Source: Prochlorococcus sp. AG-363-L02 (GTDB taxonomy: Bacteria > Cyanobacteriota > Cyanobacteriia > PCC-6307 > Cyanobiaceae). Taken from it: a DNA stretch of 64,000 nucleotides. The translations under genes were made by a program, and so were the position numbers. The stretch is from positions 1-64,000 of the forward strand of contig QCFP01000001.1 in the NCBI GenBank assembly GCA_003280185.1. Direction: 5' to 3'. Positions 1 through 9,007 of this stretch are shown here, piece after piece; the first letter of the stretch is position 1; each line of letters begins with the position of its first letter. The notes under the pieces are model-generated. The model was not told where the DNA came from. It saw only the letters and a list, made by a program, of their open reading frames with translations, and made no database searches.

Positions 1-446
1 GTGTCTGCTCTAATAATCAAAACATCATTTCGATTTTTAAAGCTTTCCGCAACTGAACTTCCGTTAGAGATTAAATCGACTCCTATTAGTTTTGTGATAT
101 TAATATTCTGACTAAATAACTTAAGATCAGCACCTGCACCAAATCCAATTTCTAGTACTGAACCAGAAATATTTTCTAAATAACCTTTTAGCCTAAGGTT
201 CATATTGGTTATATTATTATGACTTTTATTCCTTTCTTTTTTAATAAGCTCTTCCCAAAATCTGATTTCTTTTAATGATTTTTCATTCAAGCTATTCTCA
301 TGTATAAAATCATAGAAGTTGTTAGATTGTTGAAAAACTTTAAGGCAACTAATGCATTGTATCTTTGACCTACTTTTTAGTTGGTAGATTAAACCAGACT
401 GACATTTTGGGCATTTCAACTGATCAATTTGAATTCCTGATTCCAT
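1..446 (-). CDS. SAM-dependent methyltransferase with N-terminal zinc ribbon, 3' end outside window
   Basis: The minus-strand reading frame opens with ATG at 446 and runs off the left edge of the window, giving about 148 residues. The N-terminus has a CPKC...CISC pair (about residues 12-35), a likely zinc ribbon as found in many methyltransferases of polysaccharide or cofactor clusters. Motif I of the Rossmann fold is visible as VLEIGFGAG, followed by an acidic residue in GVDLIS that would bind SAM ribose. The substrate cannot be told. The gene is clearly AT-rich, rich in Asn, Lys and Ile, and unlike its right-hand neighbours, suggesting that it belongs to a variable cell-surface region to the left. 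The fold assignment is firm; the function is inference. Confidence 0.8.
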   Translation of the reverse strand, partial: MESGIQIDQLKCPKCQSGLIYQLKSRSKIQCISCLKVFQQSNNFYDFIHENSLNEKSLKEIRFWEELIKKERNKSHNNITNMNLRLKGYLENISGSVLEIGFGAGADLKLFSQNINITKLIGVDLISNGSSVAESFKNRNDVLIIRAD

Positions 447-605
447 GTTGAATTTCCTTCCTTTTATTTAATTATCGCTTTTACTAGCTTTGATTTTGAA
501 ATTGTTGATTATTTCACGACTTTTGATTTACGTTTAGAGATGCATACTAAGAATTGCCAGGTACTGGTGCCTTGCCCTTGAAATAGATATCTTGGTTTAC
601 TGGCT

Positions 606-1226
606 ATGAGCATTTTGACTGCCGCACCACAAGCTGATCCCCAGCTTCAACGACGTTTGCAGCAAGACAGTATTTTGATTGCAGGGAAGACAGTCTTCAT
701 CAACCCTTTTCTTTATTGGCGTCGCTTTGATAGCAATACTGATCGGTGGCTTAGGGAGCCTGGACAGTTAGGTGAAGATCAAATTAATTTGAATAGAGCA
801 CGTTTTTACCCTGAAATTGACTGGTCTCTTTTGGATCAAGAACAAATTGCTCTCAAGGATGCAGCAGTTGAGATGTTTTTAAAAAGTCTTGAGTTGATAG
901 GCACATTTCATCCTGAACTCACAGCAGGTCAACTTTTAGAGGTGGAACGCAAAATGGCCGTGACTAAAAAGCGTGCTTTTGAGCGTTGGGTAGAGAAAGC
1001 TTTTAGAAGACGTTTTCACGCTGAACTAAAGGATAGAAAGCGTTTGCAAAGAGAAAGGTTTTGGCGTTCTTGGAAGGAGTGGTTTGCTTTAGATGCCACC
1101 CATCAGGCCATAGGACCCATGATTGCCTTAGTGCTACTTTCGGGCTTTACAGGATGGTCCATTGGGGTGTCTAATTTTTCTTGTCCAACATTTTTCTCTC
1201 CTTCCGAGCAGACTGTAGTTCGTTAG
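606..1226 (+). CDS. Conserved picocyanobacterial protein of unknown function
   Basis: A 206-residue protein that I do not recognise as a named family. It is rich in Arg, Lys, Glu and Trp, with a basic helical stretch around residues 115-155 (RKMAVTKKRAFERWVEK and following) and one hydrophobic segment near the C-terminus (about 170-187, IGPMIALVLLSGFTGW), which could anchor it in a membrane with most of the protein in the cytoplasm. It starts with ATG after a 159-bp gap and is followed 14 bp later by another unknown gene and then by a penicillin-binding protein, so the three may be co-transcribed. A role linked to the envelope is only a guess from this neighbourhood. Confidence 0.75.
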   Translation: MSILTAAPQADPQLQRRLQQDSILIAGKTVFINPFLYWRRFDSNTDRWLREPGQLGEDQINLNRARFYPEIDWSLLDQEQIALKDAAVEMFLKSLELIGTFHPELTAGQLLEVERKMAVTKKRAFERWVEKAFRRRFHAELKDRKRLQRERFWRSWKEWFALDATHQAIGPMIALVLLSGFTGWSIGVSNFSCPTFFSPSEQTVVR

Positions 1227-1240
1227 TTTTTTAAGTATGC

Positions 1241-1627
1241 ATGGCTGATGAAAAAATTGATCGGATACGACTTGCATTTATGCAAGATGTTCTTCCAGTA
1301 GGTTTGGCGATGTTTGAAAGGGTTCGTCAGGGAGGGGTTAAGAGGTGTTTGGAGGTTATTAATGAATCCAAGGCTCCTTTAGATGATTTGAAAAAAGAGG
1401 GAGAGAGTGCAGCTAAAGACTTACGTGAGAAGCTGGATAGTGTTAGTCCAGGTCTGGGTAACCCTGTAATGTCCGTAAATGTAGGGGTTGAAGATTCAAT
1501 TGCCACATCTAATGAGATTGCAGATGAGGAGGAGTTGGTGAAATTGCTGAGTCGTATTGAATCTAGGCTTGAAGAACTTGAAAATCACTTAGCAGATAAT
1601 ACTTTTGAATCATCTATAAATTCTTAG
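1241..1627 (+). CDS. Conserved small acidic helical protein of unknown function
   Basis: A 128-residue protein without a recognised domain. The N-terminal 60 residues (MADEKIDRIRLAFMQDVLPVG onward) look helical and amphipathic, and the C-terminus (about 98-118, EELVKLLSRIESRLEELENHL) has heptad-like leucines that predict a coiled coil. There is no signal peptide or membrane segment. It lies 14 bp after the preceding unknown gene and 14 bp before the penicillin-binding protein gene, on the same strand, so an operon is likely. The coiled coil suggests a partner protein, but which one cannot be read from the sequence. Confidence 0.75.
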   Translation: MADEKIDRIRLAFMQDVLPVGLAMFERVRQGGVKRCLEVINESKAPLDDLKKEGESAAKDLREKLDSVSPGLGNPVMSVNVGVEDSIATSNEIADEEELVKLLSRIESRLEELENHLADNTFESSINS

Positions 1628-1641
1628 AGAAGGGAAAAGTT

Positions 1642-3474
1642 ATGGCTCAACGTCCCTTCGTGATTAGGAGTAGTCGCCGCTTAGTTGGGACTGGCTTTCA
1701 ACCTGCAGTATTTATTTCTTGCATATTTATTTTTTTTGGGGTCATAGTTGGGCGTCTTTTTTGGTTGCAGGTTTTAGAAGGCTCGAGGTATAGAGATCTT
1801 TCTAAGCAAAATCGTATTCGATTAGTAGCTCGTTCGCCTATACGTGGACGCCTTTTGGATCGAAGGGGTAGGATTTTGGCGACTAATAAATTAATTTATA
1901 ATCTTTATCTTCAGCCAAGATTAATTGAAAAGAAGGATTGGCCTGCACTTCGAGATCGGTTGTCTAGTCTTTTAGATCTACCTAAAAATAAACTGGATAA
2001 GCGATTTAAGAATTTTACTCCTAGTAGTTCGTATCGGATGACTTTAGCAGTGAATTTAAAGCCTAAACAGGTTCTTAGTTTTCGAGAGAATGAAAGTAAT
2101 TTTAAAGGAGCACAGGTTGATGTTGATGTCCTTCGTTATTACCCCAATAAGTTTTTAGCTGCACATGCTTTAGGTTATACACAATTAATTACTCAAGATG
2201 AATATAAGTTCTTATCATCAAAGGGATACAGAATTCGAGATCGTATTGGAAGAAAGGGTTTAGAAGCTGCATTTGAGAGTCATTTACGTGGCGAATGGGG
2301 TGGTCAGATGCTTGAAGTAGATGCAATGGGAGTGGTACAAAGAAATTTAGGAGAAAAAGAAGCAATAGCTGGAAAAGATTTAGTTCTTACACTTGATTTG
2401 GATTTACAAAGGGCTGCGGAACAAGCACTTTCTGCTAAGTCTGCAGGGGCAATTGTTGTTCTTGATCCTAGAGATGGAGCTGTTAGAGCCATGGCTAGTA
2501 GGCCGTCTTTTGATCCAAATTTTTTTTCCAAGTTTTTTACCACTCAAAAGGAGTATGACCGATTATTTTTTTCTTCTGCAAAACCTTTATTTAGCAGAGC
2601 TTTAAATGCATATGACCCTGGTAGTACATGGAAGGTTGTTACTGCAATGGCTGGAATGGAAAGTAAGAAATTTCCTCCAGATGTTCTTTTGGAAACTACT
2701 AGTTGTATAACTTACGGAAGCCATTGTTTTCCTGATCACAATGGCATTGGTTTTGGCAATATTGGATATGAAGACGCCTTAAGTTTTTCAAGCAATACTT
2801 TTTTCTATCAAGTTGGAGTTGGAGTCGGTTCTAAAGAGCATTATCAAGCGGCGAGAAAACTTGGTTTTAATGTTTTGACAGGTATTGAATTGAGTTATGA
2901 AGAAAGTCCCGGTTTAGTGGGGCATGAGGACTGGGCCAAAGACGGTAGAGGATGGGCTAATCCAGGGATGACACCATGGATTCCTGAAGACATGGCAAGC
3001 GCAGCTATAGGTCAAGCAGTGGTTCAGGTAACGCCCCTTCAATTAGCAAGAGCTTATGCAGTTTTTGCAAACGGCGGTTATTTGATTACTCCACATCTAG
3101 TAGATGGAGGAAAAGATTGGATGTCTTATAAATACCGCAGCAAAGTAGATATTAGACCATCTACTTTGAACACAATTAGACGAGGACTTAGAAAAGTTGT
3201 TCAGTCAGGTACTGGTGCAGCAATGTATATGGCTGATTTCCCAATTGTCGCTGGCAAGACTGGCACTGCTGAGGATAGTTCTGGAGGGCATGATCATGCA
3301 TGGTTTGTGTGTTTTGCTCCTTACCAATCACCAGAGATTGTAGTTGTTGCTTTTGCACAAAATACTCCTGGCGGAGGTTCGGTACATGCATTGCCTATTG
3401 CAAGAAAAGTCCTGAAGGTTTGGGAGAGAATTCGTAAGGAAAATCTAGGGTCAGTATCTTTAGCAGACAGCTAA
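1642..3474 (+). CDS. mrdA: Penicillin-binding protein 2, class B transpeptidase (MrdA/FtsI family)
   Basis: A peptidoglycan D,D-transpeptidase of 610 residues that crosslinks the cell wall in the periplasm. There is one N-terminal membrane segment (about residues 21-45), a PBP dimer domain, and a transpeptidase domain carrying all three active-site motifs: STWK with the acylated Ser328 and Lys331, SSN at 383-385, and KTG at 539-541. Length fits the family. Whether it serves elongation (PBP2) or division (PBP3/FtsI) is not settled by these motifs; picocyanobacterial annotations use both names. The TAA stop overlaps the stop of the convergent sqdX by three bases. Confidence 0.9.
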   Translation: MAQRPFVIRSSRRLVGTGFQPAVFISCIFIFFGVIVGRLFWLQVLEGSRYRDLSKQNRIRLVARSPIRGRLLDRRGRILATNKLIYNLYLQPRLIEKKDWPALRDRLSSLLDLPKNKLDKRFKNFTPSSSYRMTLAVNLKPKQVLSFRENESNFKGAQVDVDVLRYYPNKFLAAHALGYTQLITQDEYKFLSSKGYRIRDRIGRKGLEAAFESHLRGEWGGQMLEVDAMGVVQRNLGEKEAIAGKDLVLTLDLDLQRAAEQALSAKSAGAIVVLDPRDGAVRAMASRPSFDPNFFSKFFTTQKEYDRLFFSSAKPLFSRALNAYDPGSTWKVVTAMAGMESKKFPPDVLLETTSCITYGSHCFPDHNGIGFGNIGYEDALSFSSNTFFYQVGVGVGSKEHYQAARKLGFNVLTGIELSYEESPGLVGHEDWAKDGRGWANPGMTPWIPEDMASAAIGQAVVQVTPLQLARAYAVFANGGYLITPHLVDGGKDWMSYKYRSKVDIRPSTLNTIRRGLRKVVQSGTGAAMYMADFPIVAGKTGTAEDSSGGHDHAWFVCFAPYQSPEIVVVAFAQNTPGGGSVHALPIARKVLKVWERIRKENLGSVSLADS

Positions 3475-4619
3475 GCAGCAATAGTTATAGAAGGTGTCTC
3501 AATAATTTGTTTGTAATAACTTTGTAGTTGTTTTGTCGCCCCTTTCCAACCCCATCGCTCTGCTTCTTGACGAGCGGCATTACGCATTGTTTGTCGATCA
3601 AGATCGTTTGAAAGAAGTCTCTGGGTGGCATGAATCAAACTTTTTGAGCCACCATCCATTCCATCTGGATCGTAAAGACATCCGTTTACACCATCCGTAA
3701 TGATGTCTGGTATGCCACCTTTATTTGCTCCAACGACTGGGCAGCCTGCTGCCATCGCTTCTAAGAGTACTAATCCTAGGGTTTCTGTGCTAGACGGGAA
3801 GAGGAAGGCATCACCGCATGCATAAGCACTGGCAAGTTCTTCGCCGCTTAAATATCCAACGAAAGTTGTAGCAGTATTTTCAAAGATTTTTTCTAGTTGT
3901 TGTCGGTATGGCCCATCCCCTACTAGAGCAAGTCTCGATTCAGGAAGTGCTTCCAGAACAGGTTTGATTCTTTCAATTTGTTTTTCTGCAGAAAGTCGTC
4001 CTACGTATATGAGTAGAGAACCTTGATCATCATATTTTCCCAACAGTTGTTTACGCATAGATTCTTTGCGTAACTCAGGTCTAAATGTTTCTGTGTCAAC
4101 CCCTCGTTGCCATAGAGCTGTGTGTTGTATTCCTTTTTCATGCAATTCTTTAACCATTGCAGTCGATGTGCACAGATTTAGTTGTGCTTGGTTGTGTGCT
4201 GCTTTTAGCATTTCCCAAAGCAAAGGTTCAAGCATCCCCATTCCGTAATGCTCAAGGTATTTAGGTAGATGTGTGTGGTAACTGGCTACCAGTGGAATTC
4301 CATTGGTTTTTGCAAGCCAGATGCCTCCAAGGCCTAGAACAGCAGGATTGACAACGTGCACCAAATCCGGTTGGAATTCTTCTAATGCTTCTGACACAGC
4401 AGGCCTAGGTAAGGCAAGTTTGAGTTCTGGATATAGCGGTAAGGGCATTGCTGGTACACCAATAACCTTCGCTCCCATGTAATGCTCAGGTCCACCTTCG
4501 GGACAGAACAGAAGGACCTCATCGTTTAATTCAATAAGGTTTTGAATTGTTTTGGTTAGACGAGTAACAATTCCATCCACCTTGGGGAGGAAAGTTTCGG
4601 TGAAAAAAGCAATCTTCAC
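3471..4619 (-). CDS. sqdX: Sulfoquinovosyl diacylglycerol synthase, GT4 glycosyltransferase
   Basis: Transfers sulfoquinovose from UDP-sulfoquinovose to diacylglycerol, the last step in making the thylakoid sulfolipid SQDG. The 382-residue protein has the GT-B fold start KIAFFTETFLPKVDGIV, where the G-I-V loop is typical of this family, and the C-terminal donor-site region FLFPSSTETLGLVLLEAMAAG with the ExxxxxxLE pattern of GT4 enzymes. The start is GTG at 4619. It lies 27 bp downstream of sqdB on the same strand, and this pairing supports the assignment over other GT4 transferases. SQDG lets marine cyanobacteria spare phosphorus in their membranes. Confidence 0.92.
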   Translation of the reverse strand: MKIAFFTETFLPKVDGIVTRLTKTIQNLIELNDEVLLFCPEGGPEHYMGAKVIGVPAMPLPLYPELKLALPRPAVSEALEEFQPDLVHVVNPAVLGLGGIWLAKTNGIPLVASYHTHLPKYLEHYGMGMLEPLLWEMLKAAHNQAQLNLCTSTAMVKELHEKGIQHTALWQRGVDTETFRPELRKESMRKQLLGKYDDQGSLLIYVGRLSAEKQIERIKPVLEALPESRLALVGDGPYRQQLEKIFENTATTFVGYLSGEELASAYACGDAFLFPSSTETLGLVLLEAMAAGCPVVGANKGGIPDIITDGVNGCLYDPDGMDGGSKSLIHATQRLLSNDLDRQTMRNAARQEAERWGWKGATKQLQSYYKQIIETPSITIAA

Positions 4620-4646
4620 TGGGTTAATGGAATGAGATAGGGATGC

Positions 4647-5843
4647 TTAGGAACCCTTTTTGATGGCTTGTGCTTGTGTGGTTGTCCATGCCGATATACA
4701 TGGAATTCGATTGCGGTCGCAGCGGTCAGACCATCTACGAGCCACATCTACCACTTCTTCTAACAGACCATCATCTAGTGTTGTTGGCTTTAGTCCTAGT
4801 TCTATAAAGCATTTGTTATCTACGATGAGATCGTTTTCAACAGCTTCATTGCGAGGGTTAGGTAAATAATTGACTTTGGCCCCTGTTAAGGCAGCAACTT
4901 TTTGGGCAAGTTCTCCTACTTGATGGCTTTCTGTCATTTGGTTGAAAATTTTGACTCTCTCACCTTTCTTTGGTGGATTTTCTAAAGCCAGTTGAACACA
5001 CCTTACTGAGTCTCGAATATGTATGAAGGCTCTTGTTTGACCACCAGTTCCATGAACAGTTAATGGGTATCCAATTGCAGCCTGCATGAGGAAACGATTA
5101 AGAACAGTTCCATAGTCACCATCGTAATCAAATCGATTTGAGAGTCGTAGGTCTTTATTGGTTGCATCAGTATTTGTACCCCATACAATTCCTTGATGAA
5201 GGTCAGTTATACGTACTAGATCGTTTTTGTTGTAGTACAAGAAAAGTAGTTGATCAAGAGTTTTAGTCATGTGATAAACACTTCCAGGACTTGCTGGATG
5301 AAGAATTTCTTCTTCGAAACGACTTCCATCTGGTTGAGGTACTTCTACTTTTAAATATCCTTCAGGAATCGTTGCTCCACGATGTGATCCATAGCCATAA
5401 ACTCCCATTGTCCCAAGGTGAACCACATGAATATCTAGGCAACTTTCAACAATTGCCGCGAGAAGGTTATGAGTTCCATTGACATTGTTGTCAACTGTAT
5501 AACGCTTTGTAGCGCTTGTTTTCATCGAGTAAGGAGCTGCACGTTGTTCAGCAAAATGAACAATTGCTTTTGGCTTTTCTGCAAGGATCAGGTCTAAGAG
5601 TCGTTGATATTCATGGGCGATATCCATATGGATAAATTTCATTGGTTTCCCTCCCACCTCTTCCCATGCTTTCAATCGATCATTCATGCTTGAAATAGGG
5701 GTGAGGGATGCAACCTCCAAGTCAATGTCAATTTTGCGTCTACTGAGGTTATCTACGATCAAAACCTCATGACCTTGATCTGCGAGGTTGACCGAACAAG
5801 GCCACCCACAGAAGCCATCACCACCAAGAACAATTACTTTCAC
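4647..5843 (-). CDS. sqdB: UDP-sulfoquinovose synthase
   Basis: Converts UDP-glucose and sulfite to UDP-sulfoquinovose, the head-group donor for SQDG. It is a 398-residue extended short-chain dehydrogenase/reductase with the NAD-binding loop GGDGFCGWP at 8-15 and the catalytic set Thr145 (in LGTMG), Tyr190 and Lys194 (YHMTK), matching the Thr/Tyr/Lys triad known for plant SQD1. Start is GTG at 5843. It is first in a two-gene operon with sqdX. The length and the C-terminal sequence are ordinary for the family, and confidence is high. Confidence 0.95.
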   Translation of the reverse strand: MKVIVLGGDGFCGWPCSVNLADQGHEVLIVDNLSRRKIDIDLEVASLTPISSMNDRLKAWEEVGGKPMKFIHMDIAHEYQRLLDLILAEKPKAIVHFAEQRAAPYSMKTSATKRYTVDNNVNGTHNLLAAIVESCLDIHVVHLGTMGVYGYGSHRGATIPEGYLKVEVPQPDGSRFEEEILHPASPGSVYHMTKTLDQLLFLYYNKNDLVRITDLHQGIVWGTNTDATNKDLRLSNRFDYDGDYGTVLNRFLMQAAIGYPLTVHGTGGQTRAFIHIRDSVRCVQLALENPPKKGERVKIFNQMTESHQVGELAQKVAALTGAKVNYLPNPRNEAVENDLIVDNKCFIELGLKPTTLDDGLLEEVVDVARRWSDRCDRNRIPCISAWTTTQAQAIKKGS

Positions 5844-5902
5844 CCAAAACTCCTAGAGAAATGACTAATAAGCTCCCCTCAGGCAAGTTAATACCAAGGT
5901 TT

Positions 5903-6070
5903 TCAGCTGATCCTAACTGTGTAAGCGATTAAACCTATTAGGAGAGCCGCGCCAGCTACAAATATAAGCCTAAACCCATTGCCTAAACTAGAGCTTGTAT
6001 TTACTACTTCAATTTTTGGTTCTTTTGCAAAGGCGTTATAACGTCCACCTTCTTCTTTGATAACCGTCAT
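5903..6070 (-). CDS. Psb34/ssl1498-like small single-helix membrane protein
   Basis: A 55-residue ORF from ATG at 6070 to TGA at 5903. It begins MTVIKEEGGRYNAFAKEPK, resembling the GG-x-N-x-FA-x-EPK signature of the ssl1498 (Psb34) family, then has a C-terminal transmembrane helix (about residues 34-53, FRLIFVAGAALLIGLIAYTV). Psb34 is an assembly factor of photosystem II distantly related to the Hli proteins. The resemblance rests on the short motif and the topology only. It sits between thiG and sqdB on the same strand with gaps of 83 bp and 59 bp, and may have its own transcript. Confidence 0.65.
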   Translation of the reverse strand: MTVIKEEGGRYNAFAKEPKIEVVNTSSSLGNGFRLIFVAGAALLIGLIAYTVRIS

Positions 6071-6153
6071 TTTTTTGGTGTAGCTTGGCGGACAATATGG
6101 AATGGAAGGCTTAAGTTCTCGCTTCCGTCATCTTCCTTTATTAAAAGCTTTGC

Positions 6154-6972
6154 TTATTCACTCTGTAAAGAAATTCCCTGTGTGGGAGAGGAGGCGATTG
6201 CTTGAACTTTTTGGGGCAACCTTCCAGAGAGGAAAGCTTCTCTTCCTGCTTGGACACCTGCTGCCATTGCTTTAGCCATGAGAACAGGTTTTTTAGCTAG
6301 GGCAATGGCGCTATTGACTAATACAGCATCAGCACCCATCTCTAGTGCTTGAGCAGCTTCACTTGGGACCCCTATCCCGGCATCAACAATTACAGGTATT
6401 TTTGCATTTTCAATAATTAAAGCAATGTTGGCAGCGTTTTTCAGGCCTTGTCCAGAGCCAATCGGTGAACCTAATGGCATTACTGTCGCACATCCTAATT
6501 CTTCTAATCGTTTAGCAAGGATTGGATCAGAATTAATGTATGGTAAAACCGTAAAATTTTCTTTTATTAGTTGTTCCGCAGCTTGGAGTGTACCCAGAGG
6601 GTCAGGCAGTAAGTATTTGGAATCGTCAATAACCTCTAACTTGACAAAGTTATTATTTTCTTGCCCAGCAACTTTTGCAAGTTCTCGTCCAAGCCTTGCA
6701 ATCCGGATTGCTTCATTGGCTGTGCGACAGCCAGCTGTATTAGGAAGCATCCATAGTGTTGACCAGTCTATTGCTTCAAGTAAACCTTCATGATTTTTTT
6801 CTAAGTTCTTGATACGTCGAACAGCGACTGTTACTATTTCGCAATTAGAGCTAATCAGAGATTGCTGCATGAGCTTTATATCTGAATATTTTCCTGTTCC
6901 AGTTAGAAGTCTGCTTTTAAATAATTTATTTCCAATCTTAAGGGGATCATTTTCAGATGATTGTATATTCAT
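6154..6972 (-). CDS. thiG: Thiazole synthase ThiG
   Basis: Forms the thiazole phosphate half of thiamine from deoxyxylulose 5-phosphate, dehydroglycine and ThiS thiocarboxylate. The 272-residue TIM-barrel protein carries the family signature [10 protein letters not shown] at 21-30, the Schiff-base lysine in KLEVI (Lys111), and the phosphate-binding [12 protein letters not shown] segment near residue 219-228. ThiS and ThiO are not in the window. It is on the minus strand upstream of the Psb34-like gene. Assignment is secure. Confidence 0.95.
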   Translation of the reverse strand: MNIQSSENDPLKIGNKLFKSRLLTGTGKYSDIKLMQQSLISSNCEIVTVAVRRIKNLEKNHEGLLEAIDWSTLWMLPNTAGCRTANEAIRIARLGRELAKVAGQENNNFVKLEVIDDSKYLLPDPLGTLQAAEQLIKENFTVLPYINSDPILAKRLEELGCATVMPLGSPIGSGQGLKNAANIALIIENAKIPVIVDAGIGVPSEAAQALEMGADAVLVNSAIALAKKPVLMAKAMAAGVQAGREAFLSGRLPQKVQAIASSPTQGISLQSE

Positions 6973-7061
6973 AAGAATAAGAAACTTGACGAGAAATGGT
7001 TAGTTGTTCTTGTAGAAAGCATTTTCATTTGTAGATAATCTAATAAGTTTGCATATTTAAT

Positions 7062-7622
7062 TTAGAATCCTTGTTGATTTACAGGTTTTGATATGTTATC
7101 TTCCTGTGCTTTTTCAAGTCGTTTCATTTGCTTCATCGCTGTTTTATTTTTTGGGTCTATTCTTAATACCTGTTGATAGAGTTGTTTAGCTTCTGATATT
7201 TGTTTAAGACGTTCTTGGGCAAAGGCAAGATTATTTAAGGCCACTGGATAATCAGGTTTTGATTGTAAGGCAGAACGATAGTGTTTTACCGCTGTGGAAA
7301 AGTCGTCTTGAGCTGCTAGGGAAAAACCGAGAGCATTTTCTATTAGTGCTTTTGCTTCTGCTGGTTCTTCTTTTGACAGTTGTTTTAAAGCTTTTCTGAG
7401 GGTTGAAGCAGCTTGTGGGTATAAACGTTTTTGGAGCTGAACTGAAGCAAGTTCATATAATTTGGAAGCTTCTTTTGACGATCCTGCACCTTCTTTTTCA
7501 AGGTTAATCATTTTTATCTCTTCATTTCTCACTTTTAGGACCTGACGACCTACTAAGACAGAAATAACTAGGAGTAGTCCTATCAGGCCTATTAGGTAGG
7601 TTTCTGGAACGAGCATTTTCAT
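7062..7622 (-). CDS. TPR protein, Ycf37-like candidate photosystem I assembly factor
   Basis: A 186-residue protein with an N-terminal membrane anchor (about residues 5-24) and at least three tetratricopeptide repeats from about residue 55 to 165, for example DFSTAVKHYRSALQSKPDYPVALNNLAFAQE. A single-TM TPR protein of this size fits cyanobacterial Ycf37, which helps photosystem I assembly or stability, but TPR similarity alone is not decisive. ATG at 7622 or the second ATG at 7616 could be the start. It is followed by thiG 89 bp downstream on the same strand. Confidence 0.75.
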   Translation of the reverse strand: MKMLVPETYLIGLIGLLLVISVLVGRQVLKVRNEEIKMINLEKEGAGSSKEASKLYELASVQLQKRLYPQAASTLRKALKQLSKEEPAEAKALIENALGFSLAAQDDFSTAVKHYRSALQSKPDYPVALNNLAFAQERLKQISEAKQLYQQVLRIDPKNKTAMKQMKRLEKAQEDNISKPVNQQGF

Positions 7623-7853
7623 GTCAAGGTTTGGCGATTGTTGTTGTGTGAGGGGCTTCTTGTTTGATTAAGTTGGCACGGACGGTTGGCATCCCATTTG
7701 CATATTGTTCGCAAATCTAAAGTTGCACAACGGTATATCCAAAGAGTCAGGTTTTACAAGTTTTCCTCACATCTTGCTAGATCAGATTTGATTTTATGGC
7801 ACTATTTCTAGCTAATCTCTTGTAGCCGAAAGTTTCATTTTGGAGCGAAAAGC

Positions 7854-7881
7854 TTTAACTCCATATTTAGTGTGTTATAAT
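7854..7881 (+). promoter_or_regulatory. Candidate sigma-70 promoter upstream of the small ORF at 7916
   Basis: A perfect TATAAT lies at 7876-7881 with a weak -35-like TTTAAC at 7854-7859, separated by 16 bp. The small plus-strand ORF begins 35 bp after the -10 box. A weak -35 with a good -10 is common for cyanobacterial promoters. No other site in this 293-bp gap stands out. Confidence 0.4.
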
Positions 7882-7915
7882 TGCAATTATCCTATACGAC
7901 GCTATTGATAGCTCT

Positions 7916-8083
7916 ATGGCGGAAGTTGTAAGACGGTTGAAAGCCTCTCTGCATCCAGTGCTGACCCCTAGGGTTCAGCGAATACGCCAACAGATAAGCG
8001 ACCAAGAGCTTGAATTGCGCTTGCTAAGGTTAGGCCTTGCTCCAGAGCTATCTTTTAGCAATCGTGAAGGTACTTATATTTGA
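7916..8083 (+). CDS. Small basic protein of unknown function
   Basis: A 55-residue ORF from ATG at 7916 to TGA at 8081-8083. The protein is basic and leucine-rich (MAEVVRRLKASLHPVLTPRV, then a helix RIRQQISDQELELRLLRLGL) with no membrane segment. I do not recognise it. Support for coding comes from the good -10 box upstream, the lack of any other gene in the gap, and a plausible composition. It is convergent with the HEATH-motif gene, ending 13 bp from that gene's stop. It could equally be a remnant of a longer gene. Confidence 0.5.
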   Translation: MAEVVRRLKASLHPVLTPRVQRIRQQISDQELELRLLRLGLAPELSFSNREGTYI

Positions 8084-8096
8084 GAAAGACAATCTT

Positions 8097-8558
8097 TTAT
8101 AAGCAATACTTTTTTAAAGCTTTTAAAACCATCTTAGGTCTATCCTCCATCCAATAGGCTTCATATTCTTCTTCTCTATTTCCAGATAGTTTTGTTGAAG
8201 CTTCAAGAGCTTCCTTTTTGAAAGGATGTAGTTTCATTCTTTCCTTTTTAACCATATTTAAAAGTTTGCCGTTGTTGCAGACTTGGGCTGCATGAGTTGC
8301 CTCATGCCTTAACGCTTTTCTGATGTAAATTTTAGTTGGATCCCAGTCATCATTAGATCTTGGGATGGAATGCCCTCCCATTTTCATTGCATTCCTTGTG
8401 CAGATCACAATAGTTTTTTGTGATTTCTTGATAAAACCAAAATATCTTTCTCCTAGCAGACAAGGTACTGAGTTTTCTTCTATAGAAAAGCCTGCTTGAT
8501 ATAAATTGTCGAGAATTTTTTTGTCATTCGAAGACAAAAATATAAGAAATTCAAACAT
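8097..8558 (-). CDS. Unknown protein with HEATH zinc-metallopeptidase motif
   Basis: A 153-residue protein with a short zinc-protease-like core: RHEATHAAQ places His85, Glu86 and His89 as an HExxH motif, and the acidic helix EEEYEAYWMED (about 129-139) supplies a possible third ligand, such as Glu133. There is no signal peptide or membrane segment, so it should be cytoplasmic. HExxH motifs can arise by chance, but this one sits in a predicted helix preceded by KALR and followed by AAQ, as in true minimal gluzincins. Substrate is unknown. It lies 49 bp downstream of rplT on the same strand. Confidence 0.7.
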   Translation of the reverse strand: MFEFLIFLSSNDKKILDNLYQAGFSIEENSVPCLLGERYFGFIKKSQKTIVICTRNAMKMGGHSIPRSNDDWDPTKIYIRKALRHEATHAAQVCNNGKLLNMVKKERMKLHPFKKEALEASTKLSGNREEEYEAYWMEDRPKMVLKALKKYCL

Positions 8559-8607
8559 TATATTTATTCCTTATAATTTACTTTTAAGAATTCTTAGATT
8601 TCATTTA

Positions 8608-8952
8608 TTATTTGATTGAGTTAACTACTTCTTTAAAGCTATTAGGATCTACAAGTGCAATTTGTGCAAGCATTTTTCTGTTTAGACGAATATCAGCTTT
8701 TTTGAGCCCGCCAACTAAACGGCTGTAATTAACACCATTTATTCGTGCGGCAGCATTAATTCGGGAAATCCATAGTCGTCTGAAATCACGTTTACGACGC
8801 CTTCGATCTCTATAGGCATTGCATAGGGCCTTCATGACCCGTTGGTTTGCAGTCCGGAACAGCCTTCCGTTGCTTCCACGAAAGCCACGGGCAAGCCTTA
8901 GGATTTTATTACGGCGCTTACGGGCAACATTGCCTCTCTTAACGCGGGCCAT
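8608..8952 (-). CDS. rplT: 50S ribosomal protein L20
   Basis: An rRNA-binding protein needed early in large-subunit assembly. The 114 residues match the usual length, and the start [14 protein letters not shown] and the core [16 protein letters not shown] are diagnostic. It is encoded 55 bp downstream of rpmI, the usual L35-L20 order. In many bacteria L20 controls this operon by binding its own leader; nothing here proves or excludes that. infC, which often heads this operon elsewhere, is at 46488-47138 instead. Confidence 0.98.
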   Translation of the reverse strand: MARVKRGNVARKRRNKILRLARGFRGSNGRLFRTANQRVMKALCNAYRDRRRRKRDFRRLWISRINAAARINGVNYSRLVGGLKKADIRLNRKMLAQIALVDPNSFKEVVNSIK

Positions 8953-9007
8953 AGGACTTAAATTAGTTAGTGAAAGATCGTTGCAAAGTGAAACGAGACG
9001 TTTTCGG

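Noticed and set aside
8585..8596. Palindrome TAAGAATTCTTA between rplT and the HEATH gene
   Set aside because: Short, AT-rich and without a T-run; expected by chance at this composition.
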